Assembly (NCBI RefSeq): GCF_016908395.1
Contig: NZ_JAFBDU010000005.1
Coordinates: forward strand, 62,001 to 126,000
Direction of reading: 5' to 3'
Length of the DNA: 64,000 nucleotides
DNA from: Metabacillus crassostreae
GTDB taxonomy: Bacteria; Bacillota; Bacilli; Bacillales; Bacillaceae
The position numbers and the translations under genes are program-made. This document shows positions 19,202 to 27,852 of the stretch, piece by piece. Within the stretch, counting starts at the first letter, position 1, and every line of letters begins with the position of its first letter. The notes beneath the pieces are model-generated. The model ran no database searches and had not been told where the DNA came from. It was given only the letters and a program-made list of their open reading frames with translations.

Positions 19202-20632
19202 ATGCGGGCTGTGAAAGTATTTGAAGCAAAAACATTAATCGAGTCAATGGAAGACCGCTCACAAAATTATGATGATTTAAGAGAAAAGCTTCAACACCTA
19301 AAAAAGAAATTTACTGATATTGTTCAACTAGATGATGCTCTTCAAGGTAAAGGTGCAACAGCAATCAAAGGCTTCTATCAAGGTCAGATCGACGTTGTAG
19401 AAGCCTGGCTTCGCCTTATCGACCGAAATATCGCCTTTTTCAATGGCATATCAGGTATGACTGAAGATGTTGATTTAAGTGGTAACACTACTGTATACCT
19501 TCCCTTTCTTGAAGACGAACTATCCCATCACGAAACCAGCTATAGCGCGATGGTCACAAGTCAGCAAGAAGAGCTCCAAACAATATCCAATCGAATTGAT
19601 GACCTTGTTCCTCTAAACGTATTTTCAATGGATCGCTTCAATGATCAACTAGCCCAGGCACAAAAGAAAAGGCGTTCTACAATACAAGCAGTAGAATCAC
19701 TTGATGCAGACTTAAAAACAGAATATATGCTTTCAGAGAACGATGAATATTATGCAGTTACTCTCTTTCAGCAATTAATAGAAGCAACCAGACAAGGTGG
19801 CAATACAATTTCGCCAATCCATTTTAACGCTGAGGCTTATAAGTCGAGTGATGTTTATAAGCTGAAGGAGCAGGCAGAGAAGCAGGCGATTGATTATATA
19901 GCCTATAAAAATAAACAGGAAGAAGCAAGGGATCTCCAAGTTGAAAAAAGCCAAAATAAAACTGTTAATGATATAACTGAAAAGAATAAATTGAAAACAG
20001 ATGATAATTATTATATTGCTGGGCAGACAGAACAAGTAAATGACCATTTTAAAGTCTCTGGTGGTGCTGGGTATTATAAAAATGATTGGATGGGACTTGA
20101 TAAATTTAAAAGTGGAAGTAATCAACTTGGTGGTAAAAGTGAAACTAGTCTTATTCATGGTGGTATAGATTTTGATACGGATATAATTGATGGAAAGGGT
20201 GGTATAGATATACTAAATGGTACTGCAAGTGCACAGATTGGTGGGGAATCTATATTTGGATTGAAGTTGTTCCTTCCGCTTGTGAAGGCAGAAGGAATAG
20301 CCTATCAACTGCAGGGAAGAACACAAATAGATAGAAAAACTCCATATGTAGGAGAGATTTTTGGTGGAACAGGTATAGAAGGTAAAGGTACAATGGGGAA
20401 TGCAAAAGCATATGCAGGTTTTGATAAAAGCTCTGTAGGTTTCGCTGCTAAAGCTGCGGTTGTTGAGGGAGAAGTAAATCCTATAATTGGCATCCCATTT
20501 ACGGAAACAGAAGTAAAATTAACCTTTGGTATGTCAGGTGGAAGTATTGGTGGAGAAGCGAAGGTTGGTAAAGAAACTATCCTCGATCTACGGTTTATAA
20601 TTGGAATAAAAGTAGGAATAAGTTTTGAATGA
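19202..20632 (+). CDS. LXG-domain polymorphic toxin, type VII effector
   Basis: 476 residues. Residues 1-~215 are a helical LXG domain (KVFEAKTLIESMEDRSQNYD...), the export module of this toxin class. A charged linker follows (~216-265), then a ~210-residue C-terminal domain rich in Gly and short hydrophobic strands (for example KAYAGFDKSSVGFAAKAAVV and GMSGGSIGGEAKVG). I see no HNH, EndoU, deaminase or ADP-ribosyltransferase motif. A membrane-active or strand-forming toxin is possible but not shown. ATG 19202 is only three bases from AAAGGA; GTG 19211 (MKVFEAK) is an alternative start. Probable immunity genes follow. Confidence 0.82.
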   Translation: MRAVKVFEAKTLIESMEDRSQNYDDLREKLQHLKKKFTDIVQLDDALQGKGATAIKGFYQGQIDVVEAWLRLIDRNIAFFNGISGMTEDVDLSGNTTVYLPFLEDELSHHETSYSAMVTSQQEELQTISNRIDDLVPLNVFSMDRFNDQLAQAQKKRRSTIQAVESLDADLKTEYMLSENDEYYAVTLFQQLIEATRQGGNTISPIHFNAEAYKSSDVYKLKEQAEKQAIDYIAYKNKQEEARDLQVEKSQNKTVNDITEKNKLKTDDNYYIAGQTEQVNDHFKVSGGAGYYKNDWMGLDKFKSGSNQLGGKSETSLIHGGIDFDTDIIDGKGGIDILNGTASAQIGGESIFGLKLFLPLVKAEGIAYQLQGRTQIDRKTPYVGEIFGGTGIEGKGTMGNAKAYAGFDKSSVGFAAKAAVVEGEVNPIIGIPFTETEVKLTFGMSGGSIGGEAKVGKETILDLRFIIGIKVGISFE

Positions 20633-20682
20633 TGTATATTGTAAACTTACTTTTGAAATTGAATTATCAGGGAGGGTAACAA

Positions 20683-20979
20683 ATGAAAAGTGAAATTAAC
20701 TCATTAGAATTAGAAATAGGAACCGATTTATTACCAATTGGGACTGTAGTCTCTGTCGAGGTTGTTAAACAGGCTGTTATGATATATGGTAGGAAACAGC
20801 AACAGGAGGATAATGATATTATCTGGGATTATGTAGGATGTCCATATCCTCAAGGGCATCTTTCGCATGAGACCAATGTTTTTTTTAATCAAAACCAAAT
20901 TATTAAAGTAGAGTATAGAGGGCTAGAGACAAAAGGGGAACTTTTCTTACGTGATAAATTAAATCAGCTAGACCGATAG
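20683..20979 (+). CDS. DUF4176 protein of the type VII effector locus
   Basis: 98 residues. It opens LLPIGTVVSVEVVKQAVMIYGRK and continues with WDYVGCPYPQGHLSHETNVFFN, the hallmark pattern of DUF4176, which is often found beside LXG and Esx genes. The molecular function is unknown; roles as accessory or immunity protein are proposed from neighbourhood only. The ribosome binding site GGAGGG precedes ATG 20683, 50 bases after the LXG stop. Confidence 0.75.
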   Translation: MKSEINSLELEIGTDLLPIGTVVSVEVVKQAVMIYGRKQQQEDNDIIWDYVGCPYPQGHLSHETNVFFNQNQIIKVEYRGLETKGELFLRDKLNQLDR

Positions 20980-21008
20980 TTTTAGTATATATGGAGGGGT
21001 TAATTAAC

Positions 21009-21347
21009 TTGAACAAGATTACTAACTGGTTGTTGGAACCATATAAGATAGGAACAAATGAGATAAGGGATTTGAGAAAATTACAAAGGGAAACAACTGA
21101 TAAAGGAAAAAAGAATAGATTACATGGTCTAATTTCATTTAATGTGATTATATTCATCATACATACTTTTTTACTTGCTATGATCGCGACATATATCGTT
21201 CTTACTTTTGTTAATGTATTTTCCTTTTTAGGAATAGCATTTATTATTCCAATTATCATGTTTCTAAAATGGTTCTATAGGAACAGATATATGAAATTCA
21301 GGAAGGTCTATATCAATAAGGACCCCAACTCGATAAAACATTTTTAG
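21009..21347 (+). CDS. Small membrane protein, candidate immunity protein
   Basis: About 112 residues. TTG 21009 (LNKITNWLLEPYK) is preferred because GGAGGGG at 20993-20999 lies 9 bases upstream, whereas ATG 20991 overlaps that site. Two membrane helices (about 43-62 and 64-83 of this form) are followed by a basic tail (RNRYMKFRKVYINKD). No family is recognised. A membrane protein next to an LXG toxin without an enzyme motif would fit an immunity protein against a membrane-acting toxin, but this rests on position alone. Confidence 0.6.
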   Translation: MNKITNWLLEPYKIGTNEIRDLRKLQRETTDKGKKNRLHGLISFNVIIFIIHTFLLAMIATYIVLTFVNVFSFLGIAFIIPIIMFLKWFYRNRYMKFRKVYINKDPNSIKHF

Positions 21348-21464
21348 TTGTAAAAGAATTCATTTACTCCTAATTTACAAAAGTAAGCTTTTCAATTATT
21401 TGATCTTCGAGAGGAACCCCCTTACTCAGCAATAATAAAATTGTCTCTGAAGGGATAGGTATAC

Positions 21465-22031
21465 GTGAAAAAATTTAGTTTAATCATCACATTTATTTTG
21501 ATGCTTGTCGGTTGTAGTAGTGGTATTTCTTCAGAGAAGCAAACGGATTCGAAACAAGCAAGTCCTGCAAGTACATCTACAGATAATGAGTTATCATATG
21601 AAGAAAAACAAAAAGAAATAGTTGATTTTATAAATGAAGATATGAACGAAATTGCTAGCTATGAAACGAAGGCAAATAAGGCATTAGCAAGTGTTTCTGC
21701 TGAAAACTTTAAGAACGATGAGGAGTTATACAAAGTTTTAACAAGTGAGGTTATTCCAGAGTACGAAAAGGCTCTTGAGAAAGCGAAATCACTTGAAGTA
21801 AGTGTCGAAGAACTAACGCCAATAAAAGATAAAATGAAGAAGGCATTAATTATCTATTACGATGCACTACAACTTGAGAAGGAAGCTTTAGAGAAAACAG
21901 ATAAGGCATTGATCGAGCAGTCAAATGCAAAAGGTAGTGAATATATAGAAGCGATCACAGAATATCATGAAGAGATGGAGAAGCTAGCGGAAGAATATGG
22001 TGTTGATTATCAGAAAAGCACAACAAATTAA
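21465..22031 (+). CDS. Small helical lipoprotein
   Basis: 188 residues starting at GTG 21465. The signal peptide ends in a lipobox LVGC with Cys17 as the lipidation site, followed by a Ser/Thr-rich linker and a ~140-residue all-helical acidic/basic domain (ASYETKANKALASVSAENF...). It should be anchored outside the cell membrane. No family is recognised. It is the last gene before the terminator at 22040-22067, so it could be co-transcribed with the secretion locus. Confidence 0.7.
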   Translation: MKKFSLIITFILMLVGCSSGISSEKQTDSKQASPASTSTDNELSYEEKQKEIVDFINEDMNEIASYETKANKALASVSAENFKNDEELYKVLTSEVIPEYEKALEKAKSLEVSVEELTPIKDKMKKALIIYYDALQLEKEALEKTDKALIEQSNAKGSEYIEAITEYHEEMEKLAEEYGVDYQKSTTN

Positions 22032-22039
22032 TGTTGTTC

Positions 22040-22067
22040 AAACCAGCCTATAATAGACTGGTTTTTT
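22040..22067 (+). terminator. Rho-independent terminator after the lipoprotein
   Basis: AAACCAG (22040-22046) pairs with CTGGTTT (22058-22064), with a T run 22062-22067. It is the first clear rightward terminator seen downstream of yukE. Confidence 0.7.
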
Positions 22068-22200
22068 ATTTTATCTAACTTACAGTCTAGATTCTTAATT
22101 TAGTAATGGTAGATTTCTGAACGAGAAATAAAAAAAACCCTCTGAGGTTATGAAGCTTATTAATTTGGACAATTTTTCTTATAAATAAGGAGAGCATAAT

Positions 22201-22587
22201 ATGAGGAACGGAAAAAGAGCTGTCTATAAAGGTAAAGAGTATGAATATATTACAACTGACGATATCGTTTACAAATTGTTTGTACGTAAAGGATTTGTTG
22301 CTCCTAATGATTTTGAAATAAATGAGAAGGGGAACTTTCAAAAGTTAGTCAATAGAGGAGAACTAGACGAAGTCTACTATATTCGGCAATTTGCCAAGTA
22401 TAAAGGACATACTCTTCCAATATGGGAAAGTGGTGATGAAAAGTTATTATTAGGTGAAGGTAGCTATACTATTGCCAAAGAATTAGAGTTTGCTCCATCG
22501 GACTTACCATGGGAGCGAGGATTATATAAGAAATGGGTACCAAGAATAGATATAGAAGAAATTGTAGAAGAAAGAATCCCACTATAG
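22201..22587 (+). CDS. Uncharacterised 128-residue protein with internal duplication
   Basis: 128 residues, soluble. Two halves appear related: YKGKEYEYITTDDIVYKLFV...RGELDEVYYIRQ (about 9-62) and YKGHTLPIWESGDEKLLLGE...PRIDIEEIVEER (about 67-125), each starting with YKG and ending with an acidic helix. I do not recognise a family. AAATAAGGAG precedes ATG 22201. Its location between the effector module and the three related proteins suggests an accessory or immunity role, but nothing in the sequence proves it. Confidence 0.6.
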   Translation: MRNGKRAVYKGKEYEYITTDDIVYKLFVRKGFVAPNDFEINEKGNFQKLVNRGELDEVYYIRQFAKYKGHTLPIWESGDEKLLLGEGSYTIAKELEFAPSDLPWERGLYKKWVPRIDIEEIVEERIPL

Positions 22588-22644
22588 AAGACACGACTAA
22601 AGTCAAATTATTGTATAAACTTTATCGATTCTTCTTTAATCATA

Positions 22645-22672
22645 CATACTTGCTTAAAAGTATGAGATTTTT
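22645..22672 (+). terminator. Weak terminator candidate
   Basis: CATACTT (22645-22651) pairs with AAGTATG (22658-22664), with a T run at 22668-22672. It lies in the 252-base gap after the 128-residue protein gene; nothing else was recognised in that gap. Confidence 0.35.
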
Positions 22673-22839
22673 AATACCATCTCATAAAGAGCTGTAAGAC
22701 TATTATTACTGAAATGATAGCTATATCTTAGTGGTATTTTTCACACTGCAATATCCAAAACCAACTCACCCAAGAAACGACGATTTACAATATAAGCAAT
22801 AGACTCAATACATTTAATTAATATGAAAGGAACAAGGAA

Positions 22840-23445
22840 ATGGATATCAATCAATTACAATACATATGTACAGATTTAGGAATAAATATTGTTATTAATA
22901 ATGGGGAAATAAAAGAGAATAAAGGATATTATGAAAATTATCATCAATTAGAAAGAGAAGGAGAAAATTGGTGCTATTCTGTAATGAATTATGAAAAGAG
23001 AACAGGATCGAGGAAAGAAGAGATTATAAAATTTTATGCTGAAAAAGAAGCTGTAAAATACTTTTTTATAAAAGTTTTATATCAGAATTATTCCTCGGAA
23101 ATTTATCCGCCCTATAATCCAATAAAAAAATTCAACAGATTAGATGAATTATTAAAACACTTTCAAAATATCGGTATTTCAGATGAGTTTTACAGTTTTA
23201 GTGTTATTGAAACTCAAAAGATATATGGAGAAATAGAAGACGATAAGATTGTAGTTAGCTATATTGATGAAAAAAAACAAAAGAAATTCACAACATTACC
23301 ATTAGATAGTAAAGATGGGATATTTGAAATTTATAGGTTAACTTATTCTCTTTGGTTATTAAAGACTTTAGAGGAGAAATATCTTGAAAAAGGTATTCTA
23401 TTAGAAGAATTTAATGATGAAGATATAGTACGATTTATAAAGTGA
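22840..23445 (+). CDS. Candidate immunity protein, paralogue 1
   Basis: 201 residues, soluble and acidic. It shares with the next gene a segment of the form ENYxQL...G.W....V..E.RT.......K.F..E.EA.KYFF...L (about 30-82) and the C-terminal pattern VVSYIDEK...LPL...(E)DIVRFIK. I do not recognise a named family. Arrays of such paralogues after an LXG toxin usually encode immunity proteins, so that is the preferred reading. AAAGGAACAAGGA precedes ATG 22840. Confidence 0.62.
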   Translation: MDINQLQYICTDLGINIVINNGEIKENKGYYENYHQLEREGENWCYSVMNYEKRTGSRKEEIIKFYAEKEAVKYFFIKVLYQNYSSEIYPPYNPIKKFNRLDELLKHFQNIGISDEFYSFSVIETQKIYGEIEDDKIVVSYIDEKKQKKFTTLPLDSKDGIFEIYRLTYSLWLLKTLEEKYLEKGILLEEFNDEDIVRFIK

Positions 23446-23545
23446 AAATGATAATAAAGTTTTCATGCTTAAACTATATCAGTTTCTAATTATATCAACA
23501 CTAACCCATATAGATGATGGTGTTAAAGGAAAGAGGTGATCTTAA

Positions 23546-24181
23546 ATGAATATTATTCAAGTAGCAAAGCTATTAAATCGTGTGGGAAAGTTAGTGGAGA
23601 CTAAAGATGGATATCTTAAAGAGAAAGAATTCTATTCTGAAAATTACTATCAGCTAAGTGAAGTAGATGGTGTTTGGGAGTTTGGATTAGTTATGATAGA
23701 AAGGACAAACAACCCAAAAATGAGGAAACTAAAAGAATTTAGCACAGAAACTGAAGGTGCAAAATACTTCTTTTTAGATAGACTATCGTCTTTCTTTTTT
23801 TCAGAGAAAGTTCGTCCGTTTATGATGGCGCATGATGAATTAGACATAGGAGGATCAAATTTTGATATAGATATGTTGTTTAAAACAATGTCTTTATTAA
23901 GCATTCCTTCTTCCTTGTTAATAAAAGCTAAGCAAAAAGTCAAACAAAGATCTATTCAGTTAGAAAGAGTAGATGAAACCAATTACATTGTTTCTTTTAT
24001 TGGAGAAAAAGGAGAGATTATCCATTCAACGATCCCAATAAATGACCATAGAGCATTATTTATAGCATTTAAAAAGGTTTACATGCTCCACCTTTATGAA
24101 CAAGAAGTAACTAAGCTGTTGGAAGATGAAGAGATCATAAATGACTTCTCTGAAAATGATATAAATTTATTTTTACAATGA
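23546..24181 (+). CDS. Candidate immunity protein, paralogue 2
   Basis: 211 residues, related over its whole length to the preceding gene (ENYYQLSEVDGVWEF, KYFFLDRLSSFF and IVSFIGEK...ENDINLFLQ), yet clearly diverged, so this is an old duplication or separate acquisition. AAAGAGGTGAT precedes ATG 23546. No signal peptide or membrane helix. The 100-base gap after paralogue 1 has no evident terminator, so the two may be co-transcribed. Confidence 0.62.
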   Translation: MNIIQVAKLLNRVGKLVETKDGYLKEKEFYSENYYQLSEVDGVWEFGLVMIERTNNPKMRKLKEFSTETEGAKYFFLDRLSSFFFSEKVRPFMMAHDELDIGGSNFDIDMLFKTMSLLSIPSSLLIKAKQKVKQRSIQLERVDETNYIVSFIGEKGEIIHSTIPINDHRALFIAFKKVYMLHLYEQEVTKLLEDEEIINDFSENDINLFLQ

Positions 24182-24211
24182 TTCTATAAAGCTATGCAGA
24201 GGTGGTTAAAT

Positions 24212-24841
24212 ATGAACTATAATCAATTTACCAAGGAGCTAGGAAATGAGTTTTTGATAATAAAAAAAGATGAAATTGTTCAATCTATTATAGATGTGTA
24301 TCCAAAGAATATTGATGGAAGTGCTAACCTTGATGTGGGTTTTAAGTTAGTGGAGCAGAAATCTACCCAATCTCGATTGCTAAGAGAAGTTCAAAGAGAG
24401 CGAGAATACGAGATAAGCAAGTTTAGTAGCCAGGAAATAGGGGTTTTAGCACTTTATACTGTGGTAAGAGGTAAATTTGATAATTTAAAGATTGATTAAG
24501 ATGTACAAAAGAAGTTAAGGGACAAAGCTGATACGTTACTTATAGGAGATGAGATTCTAAAAGATAGTATTGATAGTAAATATTTTTCTTTAGATCTAGA
24601 AAAAGAAGGAGCACTTAACATAGAAGAAGAATCAAAGAAATATACTATATATTATTTATCTTTTATGAAAGAAAAGGTAAGTATATCAAAGGACAGACCT
24701 TTGTCTAGTGCTCTTGTTGTACTTTATAATTATAGTTTATTACTTGAAAAATTTGAAAAACTCATAATTCCTTTGATAAAACAATCTTCATTACCTTTGG
24801 CCGAAAGTGAAATATTAAAAAGGATATTTATTGGAAAGTGA
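24212..24841 (+). pseudogene. Third immunity-like gene broken by an in-frame TAA
   Basis: ATG 24212 (MNYNQFTKELG) follows AGAGGTGG. The frame runs 95 codons to TAA 24497-24499 and then continues open in the same frame for 113 more codons to TGA 24839-24841, with normal codon use and no gap or shift. The combined length (~209 codons) equals that of the two preceding genes. It shares FKLVEQKS...EISKFSSQEIGVLALY and the tail ESEILKRIF with their pattern. The simplest reading is a recent nonsense mutation; a sequencing error or functional short form cannot be excluded. Confidence 0.65.
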
Positions 24842-24925
24842 TTCAGTTAAATGCTGAGCAGAGAAAAGTAATATCCCCTAAAGTTTTTCATATGATGGAC
24901 CTAGCTAAGAGCTAAGCCCCCTTAC

Positions 24926-26098
24926 TCAATCCTCAAACGTCCCTTTCACAATTGCCATTCCATTTTCAACCATATGCTGCCCTTTTGCCCAAACTGATTG
25001 AACATTTAGGTTATGATCTAATAAAACGAGATCAGCATCTTTGTCTACTTTTACTTCCCCTTTTTGATGAAGCTTTAAAACATTAGCGGGATTGCTTGTG
25101 ATTACTTTTAGAGCTGCTGCAAGGTCAACGTTTTCTTCTTTAACTGCATCTCTTACCTCTTTGAACAACGTATTTACCTTCCCAATTTTAAGACCTATCA
25201 TCTCACCGTCTTTATCAAAATCAGGGAGGCTAGCTTGTCCGTCTGATGTAAACGTAATTTGTTCAATCGGAACACCAGCTTCTAGCATTCTTCTTAGTCC
25301 TACACTACACTTTACCTCCCCTTCTTCGAGGAATTTAGGAATAGAACTTGTAGTAAAATCAACCCATCCACCCTTTTTAGCGTATTCGATGCCTGCTTCA
25401 AAAAGATGCGGATTTCGATTAATATGAGTTGGGTAAAATTGTCGGATAGGAAGATCTGTTGATGACACAACATGTAATAGTAAATCAAGGTGATCATGAC
25501 TGTCTCCAACATGAATGTTCACAATGCCCGCTTTGCCTGAAAGCATTCCACCAATTCTTGCTGCAGATGCAATTTTAGCCATTTCTTCAATGGTTGGCTG
25601 TGAAGAACGATGATCGCTAATGGCAATTTCTCCAACACCAATGATTTTATCAATTAGAATAAGATCATCTTCAATCTTCCCTGTTAGTGTTTTAACTGGT
25701 ACCTGATATGAACCTGTATGGACATAACATGAGATTCCTTCCTCTTCAAGACCCCTGGCTTTGGCTATCAAGCTACTCATTGTTCGAGTTGTGCCATCTG
25801 TGCCAATTACACCAACTAATGTTGTAATTCCGGCTGTGGTAGCATCAGACAGTTGAAGTTCGGGCGTACGAGTTTTATAGCTTCCCTCACCCCCACCACC
25901 CATAATATGGACATGAGAATCAATGAATCCGGGCACAACCTTATGCCCACCTGCATCTATCACTTTTATATCAACAAAGCCCTCAGGTACATCTATAGTA
26001 TCTTCTACAAAGCCAATTTTATCGTGAACAAGAAGTATATCCTTTTTTCCTACATAATCAGGTGAATAAACCTCGCCATTTTTTATTAGTGTTAACAT
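24926..26098 (-). CDS. iadA: Isoaspartyl (beta-aspartyl) dipeptidase
   Basis: 390-residue amidohydrolase that cleaves iso-Asp dipeptides arising from protein damage. Metal-binding residues are visible in order: GFIDSHVHIMGGGGEG (HxH), NIHVGD, PTHINRN and TFTSDGQASLP (the catalytic Asp). The N-terminal small sandwich domain (LTLIKNGEVYSPDYVGKKD) and C-terminal ADLVLLDHNLNVQSVWAKG strand are typical of the family. Monocistronic; convergent with the candidate immunity array. Confidence 0.9.
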   Translation of the reverse strand: MLTLIKNGEVYSPDYVGKKDILLVHDKIGFVEDTIDVPEGFVDIKVIDAGGHKVVPGFIDSHVHIMGGGGEGSYKTRTPELQLSDATTAGITTLVGVIGTDGTTRTMSSLIAKARGLEEEGISCYVHTGSYQVPVKTLTGKIEDDLILIDKIIGVGEIAISDHRSSQPTIEEMAKIASAARIGGMLSGKAGIVNIHVGDSHDHLDLLLHVVSSTDLPIRQFYPTHINRNPHLFEAGIEYAKKGGWVDFTTSSIPKFLEEGEVKCSVGLRRMLEAGVPIEQITFTSDGQASLPDFDKDGEMIGLKIGKVNTLFKEVRDAVKEENVDLAAALKVITSNPANVLKLHQKGEVKVDKDADLVLLDHNLNVQSVWAKGQHMVENGMAIVKGTFED

Positions 26099-26126
26099 CC
26101 CAAATGTCCTCCCCTTCTACAAAAGA

Positions 26127-26243
26127 TGGGGTCAGACCCCAAATTAAAGATACTTGATCAATTACTTAAAGGCAAATTGATTCAATGTATGCTTTGCCCA
26201 TAAGGAATTTTTACTATGACTGGTTTATGCCCATTAATGGGCA
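26127..26243. repeat. Two short palindromes upstream of iadA
   Basis: TGGGGTCAGACCCCA (26127-26141) is a perfect 15-base palindrome around one base, and TGCCCATTAATGGGCA (26228-26243) is a perfect 16-base palindrome. The first resembles GGGGTC/GACCCC motifs scattered in many bacterial intergenic regions. Their function is not known. The rest of the 370-base gap holds only the promoter/operator listed at 26346. Confidence 0.45.
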
Positions 26244-26345
26244 ATGTGAATGCACAGTTGTTAGGAAATAAGAGCTAACTCTAAAATTTTAGGTGAAATT
26301 TACTAAATAGCAGTTAAAGTTATTAGGTTAAAAGTATGGTTTTTA

Positions 26346-26383
26346 ATTACATTAAAGTAATTTAATGTAATATATTTTATAAT
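26346..26383 (+). promoter_or_regulatory. Palindromic operator and -10 box before the VWA lipoprotein gene
   Basis: 26346-26356 and 26361-26371 are perfect 11-base inverted repeats (ATTACATTAAA / TTTAATGTAAT) around GTAA. A consensus TATAAT follows at 26378-26383, so the palindrome covers the -35 position. This fits a repressor- or activator-controlled promoter about 80 bases upstream of the ATG at 26470. Confidence 0.5.
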
Positions 26384-26469
26384 TATTGTGCTCAGAAATT
26401 TTATAAAAGGCTTATATAAATATCAAACATAAAGTTTCAACTTGCTTTATAAAGAAAGGAGAAATTCAC

Positions 26470-27852
26470 ATGAAAAGATTTACTTTGATTTTTGTCCTAA
26501 TATCCTTAGTTGTAGGAATAATGGTGGGTTGTGGAGCTGATAAAGCTTCTGATAATAAGGTTAACTCTAACTCAGAACAAGAAAAAGAAAATGTTGAAAA
26601 AGAAGAAGAAACTGATGAAGAAAGTAGTAGCAATGATATAGAACAAGAGGTATCAACAACTTTAGAAGAAATAATTGAAGAGAAATCAGGTAAATATGCT
26701 GGCAATGCTTATAATGAAGCAATAGTACATAGAGATTTAGATGATAATAGCTTTCAGGATAAAGATAGCTTCCAAGTTTACAATTATTTATTAAGTCTTA
26801 TGAGTGAATCAGAAACATATAAAGGCTTTTATGAGGATTTACAGAATTTCAATGATTCTATTGAAACATCAATTTCAAGCACTCCAGAGGGAATGAAGCT
26901 TGAAGATGGCCAAACGGTAAATGGAACTTCTAACATTGCGATTTTACTAGATGCTAGTGGAAGCATGGCTCAGAAAATTGGCGGGAAAACAAAAATGGAG
27001 CTTGCTAAGCAAGCAGTAAATGAGTTTGTTGCATCAATGCCTGAGGGATCAAATATTTCCCTAAGAGTATACGGACATAAAGGAAGTAATAGTGATAAAG
27101 ATAAAAAGGCTTCATGCTCAAGCACAGAATTAGTTTATGAATTAAATTCATATGATGAATCAACATTTAAGGAATCATTAAATAGCTTTAAACCAACAGG
27201 CTGGACACCGATTGCCAATGCGATCAATGAGACGAAAAAAGATTTTGAACAGGTTAATAATGAAGCTCAAAATATCATTTATGTTGTGAGTGATGGAGTG
27301 GAGACCTGTGATGGAGACCCTGTAAAAGCTGCCAAAGAACTTCATGACTCAAATATAAAGGCTGTTGTTAATATCATTGGCTTTGATGTTGATCAGGATG
27401 GTCAGAAGCAATTGCTGCAGGTTGCAGAAGCTGGTGGTGGAAAATTTGAAACAGTAGACTCAGCAGATGATTTCAAGAAGGTTTGGGAGCGTGAGCGAGT
27501 ACGTCTTTATAATGAATGGAGCTCTTGGTCAGCAGAAAACTATAATGACATAGCTACTGAGCAATCAAAAAAGATCAATAAATTATATAGTTCAAAATCA
27601 GACTTTTCTAATTTAACTTATGATGAGAAGAAACATCTTAATGAAGCAGTATACTACCTAAAAAATAAAGAACAAATTAGTTCTGAAGTGAGAGAAGAAT
27701 TACTAAGTCTAATTAACCAAAGACATAATATTCTAGATGATTACCAAGAAGAATATAAGGCTTCAATTGAAGAAATTGAAACAGAAGGTAAAAGGCTGAA
27801 GGAAGAGATTCAAGATAAAGGAAAAGAAATGAAAGATAAATATAGCAATTAA
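26470..27852 (+). CDS. VWA-domain lipoprotein
   Basis: 460 residues. The signal peptide ends in lipobox MVGC with Cys21 lipidated; an acidic Asn/Glu/Ser linker follows. The von Willebrand A domain (~155-345) has a complete metal-ion-dependent adhesion site: DASGS, the Thr in TGWTP and Asp in VSDGVETCDGD. The C-terminal ~110 residues are helical and charged (EEIETEGKRLKEEIQDKGKE). It should sit on the outer face of the membrane and bind a protein or cell-wall partner. A palindromic promoter precedes it. Confidence 0.85.
   Translation: MKRFTLIFVLISLVVGIMVGCGADKASDNKVNSNSEQEKENVEKEEETDEESSSNDIEQEVSTTLEEIIEEKSGKYAGNAYNEAIVHRDLDDNSFQDKDSFQVYNYLLSLMSESETYKGFYEDLQNFNDSIETSISSTPEGMKLEDGQTVNGTSNIAILLDASGSMAQKIGGKTKMELAKQAVNEFVASMPEGSNISLRVYGHKGSNSDKDKKASCSSTELVYELNSYDESTFKESLNSFKPTGWTPIANAINETKKDFEQVNNEAQNIIYVVSDGVETCDGDPVKAAKELHDSNIKAVVNIIGFDVDQDGQKQLLQVAEAGGGKFETVDSADDFKKVWERERVRLYNEWSSWSAENYNDIATEQSKKINKLYSSKSDFSNLTYDEKKHLNEAVYYLKNKEQISSEVREELLSLINQRHNILDDYQEEYKASIEEIETEGKRLKEEIQDKGKEMKDKYSN

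Noticed and set aside
21417-24928. 12-base direct repeat CCCCCTTACTCA at both ends of the candidate immunity region
   Set aside because: Matches of this length are expected by chance in 64 kb, and no integrase or other mobility gene is present.
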